From NCBI GenBank assembly GCA_021796445.1, contig JAKACB010000013.1:1-22721 (forward strand): a stretch of 22,721 nt of DNA. The letters run 5' to 3'. Under the pieces are notes generated by a model that was not told the DNA's origin, searched no databases, and saw only the letters and a program-made list of their open reading frames with translations. Shown piece after piece: positions 14,735 through 22,004 of the stretch; position 1 is the stretch's first letter, and the number at the start of each line of letters is the position of its first letter. A program made the position numbers and the translations under genes. The stretch is from Nanobdellota archaeon (GTDB lineage Archaea > Nanoarchaeota > Nanoarchaeia > Parvarchaeales > Parvarchaeaceae).

Positions 14735-14929
14735 ATGAGAACAGCAAAATACGGTGTAGGAGTTAGAAAAAGGATTGATGCTATCAAGCAGCTTAGATCC
14801 GAAAAATATCCTTGTCCAAGATGTAAGAAACTTTCTATAAGAAGGAAGTCTGCAGGCATATGGAAATGCAAGCATTGCGGCCTTGTAATTGCTGATAATG
14901 CTTACAGTTTAAGTTCAAAGGTGATATAA
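14735..14929 (+). CDS. rpl37ae: Ribosomal protein eL43 (L37Ae)
   Basis: A large-subunit zinc-ribbon protein of 64 residues. Zinc ligands are Cys27/Cys30 (CPRC) and Cys45/Cys48 (CKHC). YGVGVRKRIDAI and SAGIWKCKHCGLVIADNAYS match family blocks. It is somewhat short: the N-terminal extension found in many archaeal eL43 proteins is reduced to MRTAK and the C-terminal tail is brief. First gene of the eL43-rpoP-pcc1-prefoldin beta cluster, an order conserved in many archaea. Confidence 0.95.
   Translation: MRTAKYGVGVRKRIDAIKQLRSEKYPCPRCKKLSIRRKSAGIWKCKHCGLVIADNAYSLSSKVI
14920..14925 (+). promoter_or_regulatory. Ribosome binding site of rpoP
   Basis: GGTGAT inside the last codons of eL43 is a full match to the archaeal Shine-Dalgarno core, 5 nt before the ATG at 14931. 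It fixes the start of the short rpoP gene. Confidence 0.6.
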
Positions 14930-14930
14930 A

Positions 14931-15071
14931 ATGTCAAAATATAAGTGTTTTAATTGTGGTGCAACTATAGACTCTTCTGAGATAGGTGATGTAGTTAGGT
15001 GCACTTATTGCGGTGGAAGAATTTTAATAAAGAAGAAACCAGAAGGCGGACACAATGTTAAAGCAAGGTAA
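14931..15071 (+). CDS. rpoP: DNA-directed RNA polymerase subunit P (Rpb12 homologue)
   Basis: A 46-residue zinc-ribbon subunit of archaeal RNA polymerase, equivalent to eukaryotic Rpb12. Zinc ligands are Cys6/Cys9 (YKCFNCG) and Cys24/Cys27 (RCTYCGG), followed by the conserved GGRILIKKKPE ending. It begins 1 bp after the eL43 stop with a GGTGAT site and its last 17 bp overlap the next gene. Its tail (GGHNVKAR) extends a few residues beyond the usual KKRP end. Confidence 0.92.
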   Translation: MSKYKCFNCGATIDSSEIGDVVRCTYCGGRILIKKKPEGGHNVKAR

Positions 15072-15303
15072 TCTGTACAGTGTTACCATAAAACTAAAAC
15101 CCGATAAAAATTTCTTAAATAATCTATTTACGGCTTTATCCTACAATGAAACTTCCGATAAGAGGGTAAAAACAAAGATAAAAATGTTAGCAGATGGAAT
15201 AAATATAAGTATAAAAGCAAATGATTTTAATATATTACTTGCTGTAAATAATAGTATAATGCAGTCAATAAAGATGTTGGAGACAGTAAATAAATATGAA
15301 TGA
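15055..15303 (+). CDS. pcc1: KEOPS complex subunit Pcc1-like
   Basis: An 82-residue protein with the beta-alpha-alpha-beta pattern of Pcc1. Strand YSVTIKLKP, two helical regions, strand GINISIKANDFNILLAVNNSIMQSIKML match the family's C-terminal ISAxDxxALRAAvNSyLR pattern. Pcc1 dimerises within KEOPS, which makes the t6A modification of tRNAs reading ANN codons. Sequence conservation in this family is low, and the identification rests partly on gene order: rpoP-pcc1-prefoldin beta is common in archaea. The start overlaps rpoP by 17 bp and the end overlaps the prefoldin gene by 8 bp. Confidence 0.72.
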   Translation: MLKQGNLYSVTIKLKPDKNFLNNLFTALSYNETSDKRVKTKIKMLADGINISIKANDFNILLAVNNSIMQSIKMLETVNKYE

Positions 15304-15604
15304 AGAAGAATTTGAGGAACTTAGACAGCGTTTGCAGGTTGAGACCACACAGAAGCAGACAATGCAACTGCAATATAATGAGCTTAAAAGAACAATAGAA
15401 GAGGTTGAAAAAACCAAAGATGGGATGGATTTGTTCCAATTATCAGGGCAGATACTGATAAAAAAAGATAAGAATGAGATACTTAAGGACCTTAAAGACA
15501 AATCTGAGATAATAGATTTTAGGCTGAAATCCTCCTCTAAATCAATAGACGAATTAACCAATAAACTGCAGAGCATGCAGGATAGCTTAAAAAAGTCGCA
15601 GTAA
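15296..15604 (+). CDS. pfdB: Prefoldin beta subunit
   Basis: A subunit of the hexameric jellyfish-shaped prefoldin chaperone, which hands unfolded proteins to the thermosome. The 102 residues show two long coiled-coil helices (about 5-45 and 65-100) joined by a central beta-hairpin region (DGMDLFQLSGQILIKKDKNEI). This matches the beta-class pattern, which has one hairpin. QLSGQILIKK corresponds to the family's VGxILVK block. The ATG overlaps the pcc1 stop by 8 bp, so translation is coupled. Last gene of the cluster. Confidence 0.9.
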   Translation: MNEEEFEELRQRLQVETTQKQTMQLQYNELKRTIEEVEKTKDGMDLFQLSGQILIKKDKNEILKDLKDKSEIIDFRLKSSSKSIDELTNKLQSMQDSLKKSQ

Positions 15605-15616
15605 AATATAATTGAT

Positions 15617-15626
15617 AAATTTTTAT
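15617..15626 (+). promoter_or_regulatory. TATA-like box for the sugar-metabolism cluster
   Basis: AAATTTTTAT lies 23-32 nt before the ATG at 15649, in the 44-bp spacer after the prefoldin gene. It is the only plausible promoter for the four tightly packed sugar-metabolism genes that follow. Confidence 0.4.
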
Positions 15627-15648
15627 GCTTTGAAATCCTTACTAAAGT

Positions 15649-16614
15649 ATGTTTGATTTTGTTACTTTGGGATCGGCAACGAAAGACACTTTTCTTTTTT
15701 TGGACAAGGTTGTGTTAAAACCGGGAGTGAATAAGCATTTTCTTGAGATCCCTACAGACAAGAAAATAGATGTGAATAAAGTGCTGGAATTCAGCGGTGG
15801 TAGTGCTACAAATGCTGCGGCAACGTTCTCTGCATTTGGAAAGAAATGTGCAGTGGTTTCCAAAATAGGTACGGATGAATACGGCCAATTTGTACTGGAT
15901 GATTTAAACAAGCGCAAAATAAGCACAGAGCTTATAAAGATATCAAAGGGAGAAACACCATTTTCAAACATTATAGTCTCATCAAGTGGGGACATGGTTC
16001 TTTTAATACATCGGGGAATAGAAAGCACTCTTTCTTTGGAGGATATAAGATTTGATTTTAAGTCCAAGTGGCTTTATGTGGGCCCCATGCCGTCTAAAAA
16101 AACAGAGCTCCTGATAGAGATTTTAAAATTTGCGAAAGAAAATGACATGAGAACTGTTCTAAATCCTGGCTCGGTAGAATTAAACTTGAAGCTAAAGAAA
16201 ATGATACCTGTGCTAAAATATGTGGATATAATCAGCATGAATGACGACGAAGCAAAGAAATTTGTAGGTTATTCAAATGATGTAAACAACATATCTAAAT
16301 TGTCAGAGTATGTTAATGACATTGCAATAATAACAAAAGGTGAAAAAGGATCTTTAGTTTCGTCAAAAAATAATCTTTATATCGCTAACACTTTTAAGAC
16401 CAAGCAGATAAATTTTATAGGTGCTGGCGATGCATTTTTGTCAGCATTTGTAAATGCTGTAGATGATGGAAAGGACATAGAGCAGGCAATAACAGCAGGC
16501 AGTTTTAATGCGAGCAATGTTATACAGAAATACGGTGCAAAAGAGGGGATAATCGGCAATTACCCATCTGATGTCAGTAAACTTAGAATTGCAAAAAGCA
16601 AGTTATCTATATAA
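15649..16614 (+). CDS. PfkB/ribokinase-family sugar kinase
   Basis: A 321-residue carbohydrate kinase. GGSATNAAATF at about 50-60 is the first PfkB signature region, which binds sugar. GAGDAFLSAF carries the catalytic base Asp261 and anion hole of the second signature. NPGSVEL and NDDEAKKF are the usual mid-domain elements. ATP is the expected donor. The substrate cannot be decided from sequence: family members phosphorylate ribose, fructose, fructose-6-phosphate, 2-keto-3-deoxygluconate or nucleosides. Position directly before fructose-bisphosphate aldolase, with a glucokinase-like ROK protein and triosephosphate isomerase beyond, makes phosphofructokinase activity attractive. The next gene starts 7 bp downstream. 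Confidence 0.85.
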   Translation: MFDFVTLGSATKDTFLFLDKVVLKPGVNKHFLEIPTDKKIDVNKVLEFSGGSATNAAATFSAFGKKCAVVSKIGTDEYGQFVLDDLNKRKISTELIKISKGETPFSNIIVSSSGDMVLLIHRGIESTLSLEDIRFDFKSKWLYVGPMPSKKTELLIEILKFAKENDMRTVLNPGSVELNLKLKKMIPVLKYVDIISMNDDEAKKFVGYSNDVNNISKLSEYVNDIAIITKGEKGSLVSSKNNLYIANTFKTKQINFIGAGDAFLSAFVNAVDDGKDIEQAITAGSFNASNVIQKYGAKEGIIGNYPSDVSKLRIAKSKLSI

Positions 16615-16621
16615 TCTATGA

Positions 16622-17368
16622 ATGTTTATCTTTAATATGGAAAAATTACCTTTGAAAGGAGTATTTTTGGCTTATGACCATGGGCTAGAACATGGGCCAA
16701 CAGACTTTAATGACTTAAATGTCTCGCCTAAATACATAATAGACCTAGCAAAAAAGGCTGAAGTTGATGCACTTATCCTGCTTAAAGGGAGTGCAAGGCA
16801 TTACTACAATAAGAAAGAAATTAACATACCTTTAATACTGAAATTAAACGGAAAAACAAGATTATATGAAGGAGAGCCTTTTTCCACTCAAAACACAAGC
16901 GTTTCAGAGGCAGTAAAGCTTGGTGCTGCTGCTGTCGGTTACACTGTATACTGGGGAAGTAAATACGAGAAATTCATGGTTAGAGAATTTGGAAAGATAG
17001 AGGAAGAAGCTCATTCTTTAGGTTTACCTGTAATAATGTGGTCTTATCCGAGAGGTAAAAACATAAAAGATGACGAATCGTTAGAAATTGTTTCTTATGC
17101 CGCAAGAGCTGCCTTTGAAATGGGTGCAGATATAGTTAAACTAAAGTATCCAGATGACGATTCCAAATTAGAATGGGTAGTTAAATCTGCTGATAAAACA
17201 AAAGTTTTTCTTGCAGGAGGTAAGAAACTAGATACAGAAAACATTGAGCAGCATGTTAAGAAGGCAATAAATGCAGGATTTAGTGGTATCGCTATAGGTA
17301 GGAATATCTGGCAAAGTGACAATCCTGTCGAGAGAATAAAAGAAATAAAAAATACCTTAAAAGATTAA
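16622..17368 (+). CDS. Archaeal-type class I fructose-bisphosphate aldolase (DhnA family)
   Basis: A 248-residue TIM-barrel aldolase that splits fructose 1,6-bisphosphate into dihydroxyacetone phosphate and glyceraldehyde 3-phosphate through a Schiff base. DHGLEHGP (19-26) is the diagnostic strand-1 motif of the archaeal DhnA family. MWSYPRG (139-145) and IVKLKYP (171-177, Lys175 the likely Schiff-base lysine) follow. AIGRNIWQ (224-231) is the phosphate-binding loop near the C-terminus. It is slightly shorter than most family members. Either ATG 16622 or the in-frame ATG 16637 could be used, and no ribosome binding site separates them. The stop overlaps the next start by 1 nt (TAATG). A related function, such as ADTH/2-amino-3,7-dideoxy synthase in the same family, is less likely given the neighbours. 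Confidence 0.9.
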   Translation: MFIFNMEKLPLKGVFLAYDHGLEHGPTDFNDLNVSPKYIIDLAKKAEVDALILLKGSARHYYNKKEINIPLILKLNGKTRLYEGEPFSTQNTSVSEAVKLGAAAVGYTVYWGSKYEKFMVREFGKIEEEAHSLGLPVIMWSYPRGKNIKDDESLEIVSYAARAAFEMGADIVKLKYPDDDSKLEWVVKSADKTKVFLAGGKKLDTENIEQHVKKAINAGFSGIAIGRNIWQSDNPVERIKEIKNTLKD

Positions 17369-18213
17369 TGGGAAAGGGCAAATTATGCATAGATATAGGT
17401 GGCACAAAGATTATATTTGCCATAATTAATCGGGATGGAGATATAATTAAAAGCAAAAGGATAGACACTCCAAAATCTAAAGATCTGTTCTTAGAAGTTT
17501 TGACCTACAATATAACTGATTATCTGCAGTTTTCTAATAACATAATAAATGTTTCGATTGCAGGACGTATAGATAATACCGGTAAAATAATATTCTCTCC
17601 AAACCTGCCTATATTAGGTTTTAATTTTATGAAGTTTATGAAAGGATTCTCAAGCAAAGTCACAATTGAAAATGATGGGAACTGTTTTGGTGCATATCAT
17701 TTGTACGCTGGAGATCTAAAAAAATATAAAAGTGCTCTTGTAGTAGTGTGGGGAACTGGTATAGGCAGTTCAATAATATACTCTAAAAAAATATATAAAG
17801 GAGGGGGGCTGGCTGCAGAGTCTGGCCATATTGTTTATGATTACAATACTGGAGAAGATATAGAAAGTGCTATAGGCGGCAAAAGTATAGAACAGCTTTA
17901 TGGAATAGACGGCTTCGGCCTTCAAAAACTTGCGGAAGGAGGAGATAAAAAAGCTTTAAAGGCCTTTGATGAAATTGGCAGAATGTTTGGTTTTTATCTT
18001 TCTTCTATGATATTAATCTTGGACCCGGAAGCAATTATAATTGGAGGCAGTTTTGCCAATTCCTGGAAATTTATCAAAGACAGCGTTTACAAGGTAGTAA
18101 ATGACAAAAAAATAAGAAGAAAAATAAAAATAGAAATAGCTAGAGGGAAGTTTTATGTAGTAAGAGGTTGTTATTTTATTGATGAATATGAAAACTCTAA
18201 TAATAAATTATAA
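17368..18213 (+). CDS. ROK-family sugar kinase (probable glucokinase), without zinc-cysteine motif
   Basis: A 281-residue actin-fold kinase. DIGGTK (9-14) is the phosphate-1 motif. ENDGN (101-105) contains the catalytic Asp103. WGTGIGSSII (128-137) is phosphate-2 and IIIGGSFANS is the adenosine motif. ESGHIVYD (151-158) keeps the Glu-x-Gly-His sugar-contact signature of ROK proteins. The CxCGxxGCxE zinc cluster that normally follows is replaced by YNTGEDIESAIGG, with no cysteine. Expected reaction: glucose (or a related hexose or N-acetyl-hexosamine) plus ATP to the 6-phosphate. No DNA-binding domain is attached, so it is a kinase, not a ROK repressor. It starts 1 nt inside the aldolase stop and overlaps the following gene by about 32 bp. 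Confidence 0.87.
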   Translation: MGKGKLCIDIGGTKIIFAIINRDGDIIKSKRIDTPKSKDLFLEVLTYNITDYLQFSNNIINVSIAGRIDNTGKIIFSPNLPILGFNFMKFMKGFSSKVTIENDGNCFGAYHLYAGDLKKYKSALVVVWGTGIGSSIIYSKKIYKGGGLAAESGHIVYDYNTGEDIESAIGGKSIEQLYGIDGFGLQKLAEGGDKKALKAFDEIGRMFGFYLSSMILILDPEAIIIGGSFANSWKFIKDSVYKVVNDKKIRRKIKIEIARGKFYVVRGCYFIDEYENSNNKL

Positions 18214-18868
18214 AGCGTATGAAGAAGCTTTTACAAAAGGCATAGAAATAGCGAAATACTCGGGAGAACTTTCTAAAAGTTCAGGTGTGAGTATTGTAGT
18301 CTCACCTCCATTTACTATTCTCAAAGAAACTGTTAAATTTGCTAAAACTATAGCACAGGGAGTAGATGATGTGGATCCAGGTGCACATACTGGTCACGTA
18401 ACCTCGTTTGAGTTAAAACAAGCTGCAGTTGCAGGCGCTCTGCTGAATCATTCTGAGAATAGGTATCCTAACACAAAGGATGGAAAATTAGATTATGCTG
18501 CTATAAAAGTTGCAGTTGATAAGTGTATGAATTTTGGTTTAGAGACTTATGTATGTGTACAGAATTTGGATGAGGCAAGAGAAGTTTTAAAGATGAAACC
18601 TACTGGGATAGCATACGAACCTCCTGAATTAATAGGAGGTAACATATCTGTTTCAAATTCAAAGCCTGAAATAGTAAAGGAATTTTGCTCTATTATAAAA
18701 AGCAATTCTAATTCACTTGCATTGATAGGCGCAGGCATAAAAGGGAAAGAAGATGCAGAAAAAAGCGTTGAGCTTGGAAGCGATGGACTTTTAGTAGCTT
18801 CAGGGATAATGAAATCAGACGATTATAAATCAATTATAGAAGAGTTGGTAAAGGGATTAAATAAGTGA
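18182..18868 (+). CDS. tpiA: Triosephosphate isomerase (archaeal short type)
   Basis: This enzyme interconverts dihydroxyacetone phosphate and glyceraldehyde 3-phosphate. INYKAY holds the substrate Asn9/Lys11, LLNHSEN carries the catalytic His90, and IAYEPPELIG carries the catalytic Glu146 on loop 6. ALIGAGIKG and GLLVASGIM form the phosphate site. About 228 residues is the typical archaeal length, shorter than the roughly 250 of bacteria and eukaryotes. The start is uncertain: TTG 18179, ATG 18182 and ATG 18188 are all in frame. The first ATG is reported, and 18188 would also give a normal N-terminus. It overlaps the ROK gene at its 5' end and the convergent minus-strand gene by 12 bp at its 3' end. 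Confidence 0.95.
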   Translation: MNMKTLIINYKAYEEAFTKGIEIAKYSGELSKSSGVSIVVSPPFTILKETVKFAKTIAQGVDDVDPGAHTGHVTSFELKQAAVAGALLNHSENRYPNTKDGKLDYAAIKVAVDKCMNFGLETYVCVQNLDEAREVLKMKPTGIAYEPPELIGGNISVSNSKPEIVKEFCSIIKSNSNSLALIGAGIKGKEDAEKSVELGSDGLLVASGIMKSDDYKSIIEELVKGLNK

Positions 18869-19993
18869 GTTTATCTTTGCCAGGTCATTTTTAATCGGTG
18901 TGGAGTTGCAAACGCCTTCGTTGTATCCAACATAACTGCATAGTAACGTCTGGACAAAGTAAACGCTGTCATTGAATGCAATTCCTACGGTTTGATTCGT
19001 TTTTATAAGTGCATTTATCTGACTGATATCTTTCCCAGCGAATACTCTTGGGTTTAGCATTGAAGAAACCTCAACGTATCTTCCGCCTATGTCTATAAAT
19101 GGCATAAAGTTCCCAAGGTTGTCAAATAACTGATAAGCAGAGTTCTGGTCAAATTCGAATAACTGCTTCTCAAGTGTTTTTACGTAAGGACTTGAACTTA
19201 AGTTTTCTATGTTAGTCGATTCCATGGAAAAGTATTTGCTTTTGTAGTTGTTTCCATTTAATGTGTAGAACTGCGTTTTACCTAACGTCTCGCCAGTTGA
19301 AAAAGAAATAGAAGGTGAGGTTAATACTGTTAAGTTACTGAAGTTCCCAAATGCATTTAATGCCTTGTATAATATCATACTCTGGACGGCGCTGAAACTT
19401 GAGTTGCTGTAAATAAAACTTATTAGGGTTTTATTGTTTGCAGTATATTTAGTACCATTAAACAAATAAAGTATCTCTGAAGGGTTAAGCATACTTTCAT
19501 TTATATTTTGATATATCGATGACTGGTTAAATATATCAAATGCGGTTATCTCTTTATTCTGAATTAAATCAAAGTAAGTCATGCCTTTTGTAAGCCCTGA
19601 CAAGAAAGGAGTATTGAGGACAAATTTGTTTCCTACAACATTAAACATATTCAGGTATACTAAGCTGTCAAGTATACTTGCTGAATTATTAGATTCATTT
19701 ATTATAACAGTTGGGAGAGCGGTTACAGAATAGTTTGATATGAGACTACTTCCTTCAGAGCTGTCAAAAGACAGGTTTTTTGGGTTCAAGGTGTACTTGT
19801 CGGATTTAAACAGATTATATATTGTATTCATAGCGCTATTGCTGCAATTAGTGCAGTTATTATAAACTATATTTACAGAGTTTTGATTGCTGTTTACGGC
19901 AACTTTCCCAGCATTATAAAAAAATAAAAAGTATACCAGTACAGCTACTATTACCAATCCAGCTATAAGTATAATCGGTCTATTTCTCAACAT
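18857..19993 (-). CDS. Exported thioredoxin-like / DUF929-like membrane-anchored protein
   Basis: A 378-residue protein with an N-terminal signal anchor (about 6-26, IILIAGLVIVAVLVYFLFF), so the rest lies outside the cell. Residues about 38-100 look thioredoxin-like: strand NIVYNN, then CTNC as a CxxC redox pair, then ALPTVIIN with a probable cis-Pro. The C-terminal half (about 190-370) has FSAVQSMILYKALNAFGNFSNL and a late FIDIGGRYVEV strand that resemble the archaeal DUF929 family, including members seen in Sulfolobales. Two more cysteines lie near the C-terminus (CSYVGYNEGVC). Many sequons suggest glycosylation. An extracytoplasmic disulfide or thiol role is inferred. The DUF929 assignment is from memory of the pattern. 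A TATA-like stretch lies 23-32 nt upstream of the ATG. Confidence 0.62.
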   Translation of the reverse strand: MLRNRPIILIAGLVIVAVLVYFLFFYNAGKVAVNSNQNSVNIVYNNCTNCSNSAMNTIYNLFKSDKYTLNPKNLSFDSSEGSSLISNYSVTALPTVIINESNNSASILDSLVYLNMFNVVGNKFVLNTPFLSGLTKGMTYFDLIQNKEITAFDIFNQSSIYQNINESMLNPSEILYLFNGTKYTANNKTLISFIYSNSSFSAVQSMILYKALNAFGNFSNLTVLTSPSISFSTGETLGKTQFYTLNGNNYKSKYFSMESTNIENLSSSPYVKTLEKQLFEFDQNSAYQLFDNLGNFMPFIDIGGRYVEVSSMLNPRVFAGKDISQINALIKTNQTVGIAFNDSVYFVQTLLCSYVGYNEGVCNSTPIKNDLAKINSLI

Positions 19994-20027
19994 AACAGAT
20001 TTAATTACTTTTTTCTATAATAATAAA

Positions 20028-20810
20028 CTATTGGTTATGAAATATATCTTTTAATGTTTTAATGTGCAGTTCCTCGGTTGTTGATAATTTTATAGGTGTG
20101 ACCGTTATTTTCTGATTAAATAAATTATAAAGATCGGCATCCTTGTCCAAGTCTTTTCTTAAGGTGCCATAAAGCCAGTAATAATCCTTTCCGTTAGGGT
20201 CTTTCTTCTTTATCACTATGTCATCAAATACTCTTTTATCTGTTTTTACAATTTTGATTTCTGTTTTTTTGTTTATTTTAAGGGGCAAGTTTATATTTAT
20301 CATATCTATATTCCTGGGAAATTTTTTAGTTTTTATGTTTTCAAGGATTTTTACTACGCTTTCATATGAGCTCTTCATACTTTTGTCTATATCTTCCTGT
20401 TTCATGTCCACGGACAAGTTTTTTGAAAAAGCTATACTCGGTACCTCTGATATCGCAGCGAACATTGCCGCAGAGATAGTTCCAGACGAATAAACCGTTT
20501 CCAGTCCTGCATTCATACCCTCATTTATTCCTGATAAAACCATAGATACCTTGTTTTTGAATAGGTGATAAATTGACATAAAAACACAGTCAGCAGGTGT
20601 TCCTGAAACAGTATAACATGGCATACCTTTGTAATTTATTTTTTCTACTCTTAGTGGTTTGTGAAATGTAAAGCTCATCCCGCTTGAACTTTGTAGTTTA
20701 TCTGGAGAAACGACCATTACTTCAGATCCAAAAACTTTTTTAGCCGCTCTATATAAAGTATGCAGTCCTTCTGTCTTGTAACCATCATCATTGGTAATAA
20801 GTACTACCAT
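20028..20810 (-). CDS. surE: 5'/3'-nucleotidase SurE
   Basis: A metal-dependent survival-protein nucleotidase that dephosphorylates nucleoside 5'- and 3'-monophosphates. ITNDDG (5-10) supplies Asp8 and Asp9. QSSSGMSFT (40-48) and SGINEGMN (93-100, Asn96) supply the remaining metal and substrate ligands. VSGTPADCV (68-76) and YSSGTISAAM (106-115 region) are further SurE blocks. 260 residues is normal for the family. It lies 45 bp downstream of the L12 gene and 34 bp upstream of the DUF929-like gene, all on the minus strand. A TATA-like box before its start suggests it can be transcribed separately from the ribosomal operon. Confidence 0.94.
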   Translation of the reverse strand: MVVLITNDDGYKTEGLHTLYRAAKKVFGSEVMVVSPDKLQSSSGMSFTFHKPLRVEKINYKGMPCYTVSGTPADCVFMSIYHLFKNKVSMVLSGINEGMNAGLETVYSSGTISAAMFAAISEVPSIAFSKNLSVDMKQEDIDKSMKSSYESVVKILENIKTKKFPRNIDMININLPLKINKKTEIKIVKTDKRVFDDIVIKKKDPNGKDYYWLYGTLRKDLDKDADLYNLFNQKITVTPIKLSTTEELHIKTLKDIFHNQ

Positions 20811-20831
20811 AATATCTTGTAAATCTCTATC

Positions 20832-20840
20832 TATTTATCT
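20832..20840 (-). promoter_or_regulatory. TATA-like box for surE
   Basis: On the minus strand AGATAAATA lies 22-30 nt before the surE ATG, giving the spacing of a leaderless archaeal transcript. Confidence 0.3.
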
Positions 20841-20855
20841 TCTACATTTAAGGTT

Positions 20856-21155
20856 TCAGCCGAAAAGACTACTTAAACCAGCGGCCGCTTCTTCTGCACT
20901 TTTACCTTCATCTTTGTGTGGTTCTTCTTTCTTGGTCTCCTTGCTTGCTTGTGCAGCTGGAGCCTGTGCAACTTGTGCAGTTTGGGCCTCTTCTATTACT
21001 TTGTTAATGTCAACTCCTTTTAATGCAGAAACAACTACTTTGATCTGCGCTTCATCTGGTTGTGCACCAGTAGCTGAAATTACACTCTTAAGAGAATCCT
21101 CTGTAATCTCCTTACCTAAGCTATTCAATAACATTGCAGCGTATACATACTCCAT
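20856..21155 (-). CDS. rpl12: Ribosomal stalk protein P1 (archaeal L12)
   Basis: The acidic, multi-copy stalk protein that recruits translation GTPases. The N-terminal helical dimerisation domain begins [18 protein letters not shown] and runs to about residue 60. An Ala/Gln-rich hinge (about 58-72) and a charged segment follow. The C-terminal tip [10 protein letters not shown] is the conserved GTPase-binding peptide. 99 residues is typical. It starts 3 bp after the uL10 stop and has an unusually strong AGGAGGC ribosome binding site, in keeping with its several copies per ribosome. Confidence 0.95.
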   Translation of the reverse strand: MEYVYAAMLLNSLGKEITEDSLKSVISATGAQPDEAQIKVVVSALKGVDINKVIEEAQTAQVAQAPAAQASKETKKEEPHKDEGKSAEEAAAGLSSLFG

Positions 21156-21158
21156 ATT

Positions 21159-22004
21159 TTATTTGCCTCCTATTACTTTATTTAGTGCATCGGCTCCATT
21201 TATAACCTTTGCTAATATGTCTCTTGCATTCGAACTTGAGACTATATTTCTATTTACAGATAAAAATCTTACTCCTATATAAATCTTTTTAATCATAGGT
21301 TTTATCGAATATTTGTTGATTATTCCTTTATCAGTCGATATTTTAAGTGCAGCATTAAATATCTTTGAGATATCATTTACATAAGTTTCTTTCTTTGTGT
21401 ATAAAAGGTCCTTTCCAAAAATGTATTTACCGTCGTAAGCATATGCCATTGAAAGGACTAATTCCTTGGGTCTTATGTCCATACTAGAAAGTATACTTGC
21501 TATCTTTTCGTTTACTTTCTCTCCTTTCTTTACTATGGTTGTATCTGATACTATACTTATCTTTCCGCTCTCATTTTTTGTTTTAACTCCTATTGAAGAA
21601 AACTGGGAAAGCATTGGTCCTGGTGGAAATGGAGTAGGCCCGCTTGGCAATACGATATCCATTTGTGATATCTCTCCCGATTTAAGTTTTGTAAAAGTGG
21701 TATTCTCCATTGCTTCTTTTGCTAGCTCAAATGGGTCTTCATTAGAAAGCAATAGAACCGGCATTTTAACTTCCTCAACTTTTTCGGAAAGTTTGATTCC
21801 AGCTTTATTTATTGCATTAAATATAACTACTTTATTTGCGTACACAAAATCTGCTTTTCCTCTAAAGACTTTTTTTATTCTTTCAAAGCTTTCAGAAGGA
21901 TAGCCAGCTATTTCTACAATACCAATTGTTTTGTACCCCTTTATCTTTTTGTTTAGCTCTTCAGCCATCTTCTCTTTTTGCAGGGATCCTCTTGATTTTT
22001 TCAT
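21159..22004 (-). CDS. rpl10: Ribosomal protein uL10 (archaeal P0), without acidic tail
   Basis: The base of the ribosomal stalk: it binds 23S rRNA with its N-terminal domain and L12 dimers with C-terminal helices. GPTPFPPGPM (121-130 region) is a strong uL10 signature, followed by the archaeal/eukaryotic insertion domain and the segment LLYTKKETYVNDI that leads to the L12-binding helices (about 225-281). The protein ends at ADALNKVIGGK, and the usual acidic Lys/Glu-rich tail with a terminal GLGALFG-type peptide, shared with L12, is missing. At 281 residues it is shorter than many archaeal homologues. The ATG overlaps the uL1 stop by 4 bp (ATGA). Confidence 0.94.
   Translation of the reverse strand: MKKSRGSLQKEKMAEELNKKIKGYKTIGIVEIAGYPSESFERIKKVFRGKADFVYANKVVIFNAINKAGIKLSEKVEEVKMPVLLLSNEDPFELAKEAMENTTFTKLKSGEISQMDIVLPSGPTPFPPGPMLSQFSSIGVKTKNESGKISIVSDTTIVKKGEKVNEKIASILSSMDIRPKELVLSMAYAYDGKYIFGKDLLYTKKETYVNDISKIFNAALKISTDKGIINKYSIKPMIKKIYIGVRFLSVNRNIVSSSNARDILAKVINGADALNKVIGGK
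21165..21171 (-). promoter_or_regulatory. Strong Shine-Dalgarno site of L12
   Basis: AGGAGGC on the minus strand lies 9 nt before the L12 ATG, inside the last codons of uL10. It is the longest purine ribosome binding site in the window. Confidence 0.55.

Noticed and set aside
15642..16067. Minus-strand open frame of 141 codons
   Set aside because: It is antisense to the PfkB kinase signature region.
17368..18213. ROK transcriptional repressor
   Set aside because: There is no N-terminal helix-turn-helix, and the kinase motifs start at residue 9.
20791..21282. Plus-strand open frame of 163 codons, Ala/Ser-rich
   Set aside because: It is the mirror of the Ala-rich L12 gene and the end of uL10, both certain genes. 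The composition is a by-product.
21466..21903. Plus-strand open frame of 145 codons
   Set aside because: It is antisense to uL10 and has no independent support.
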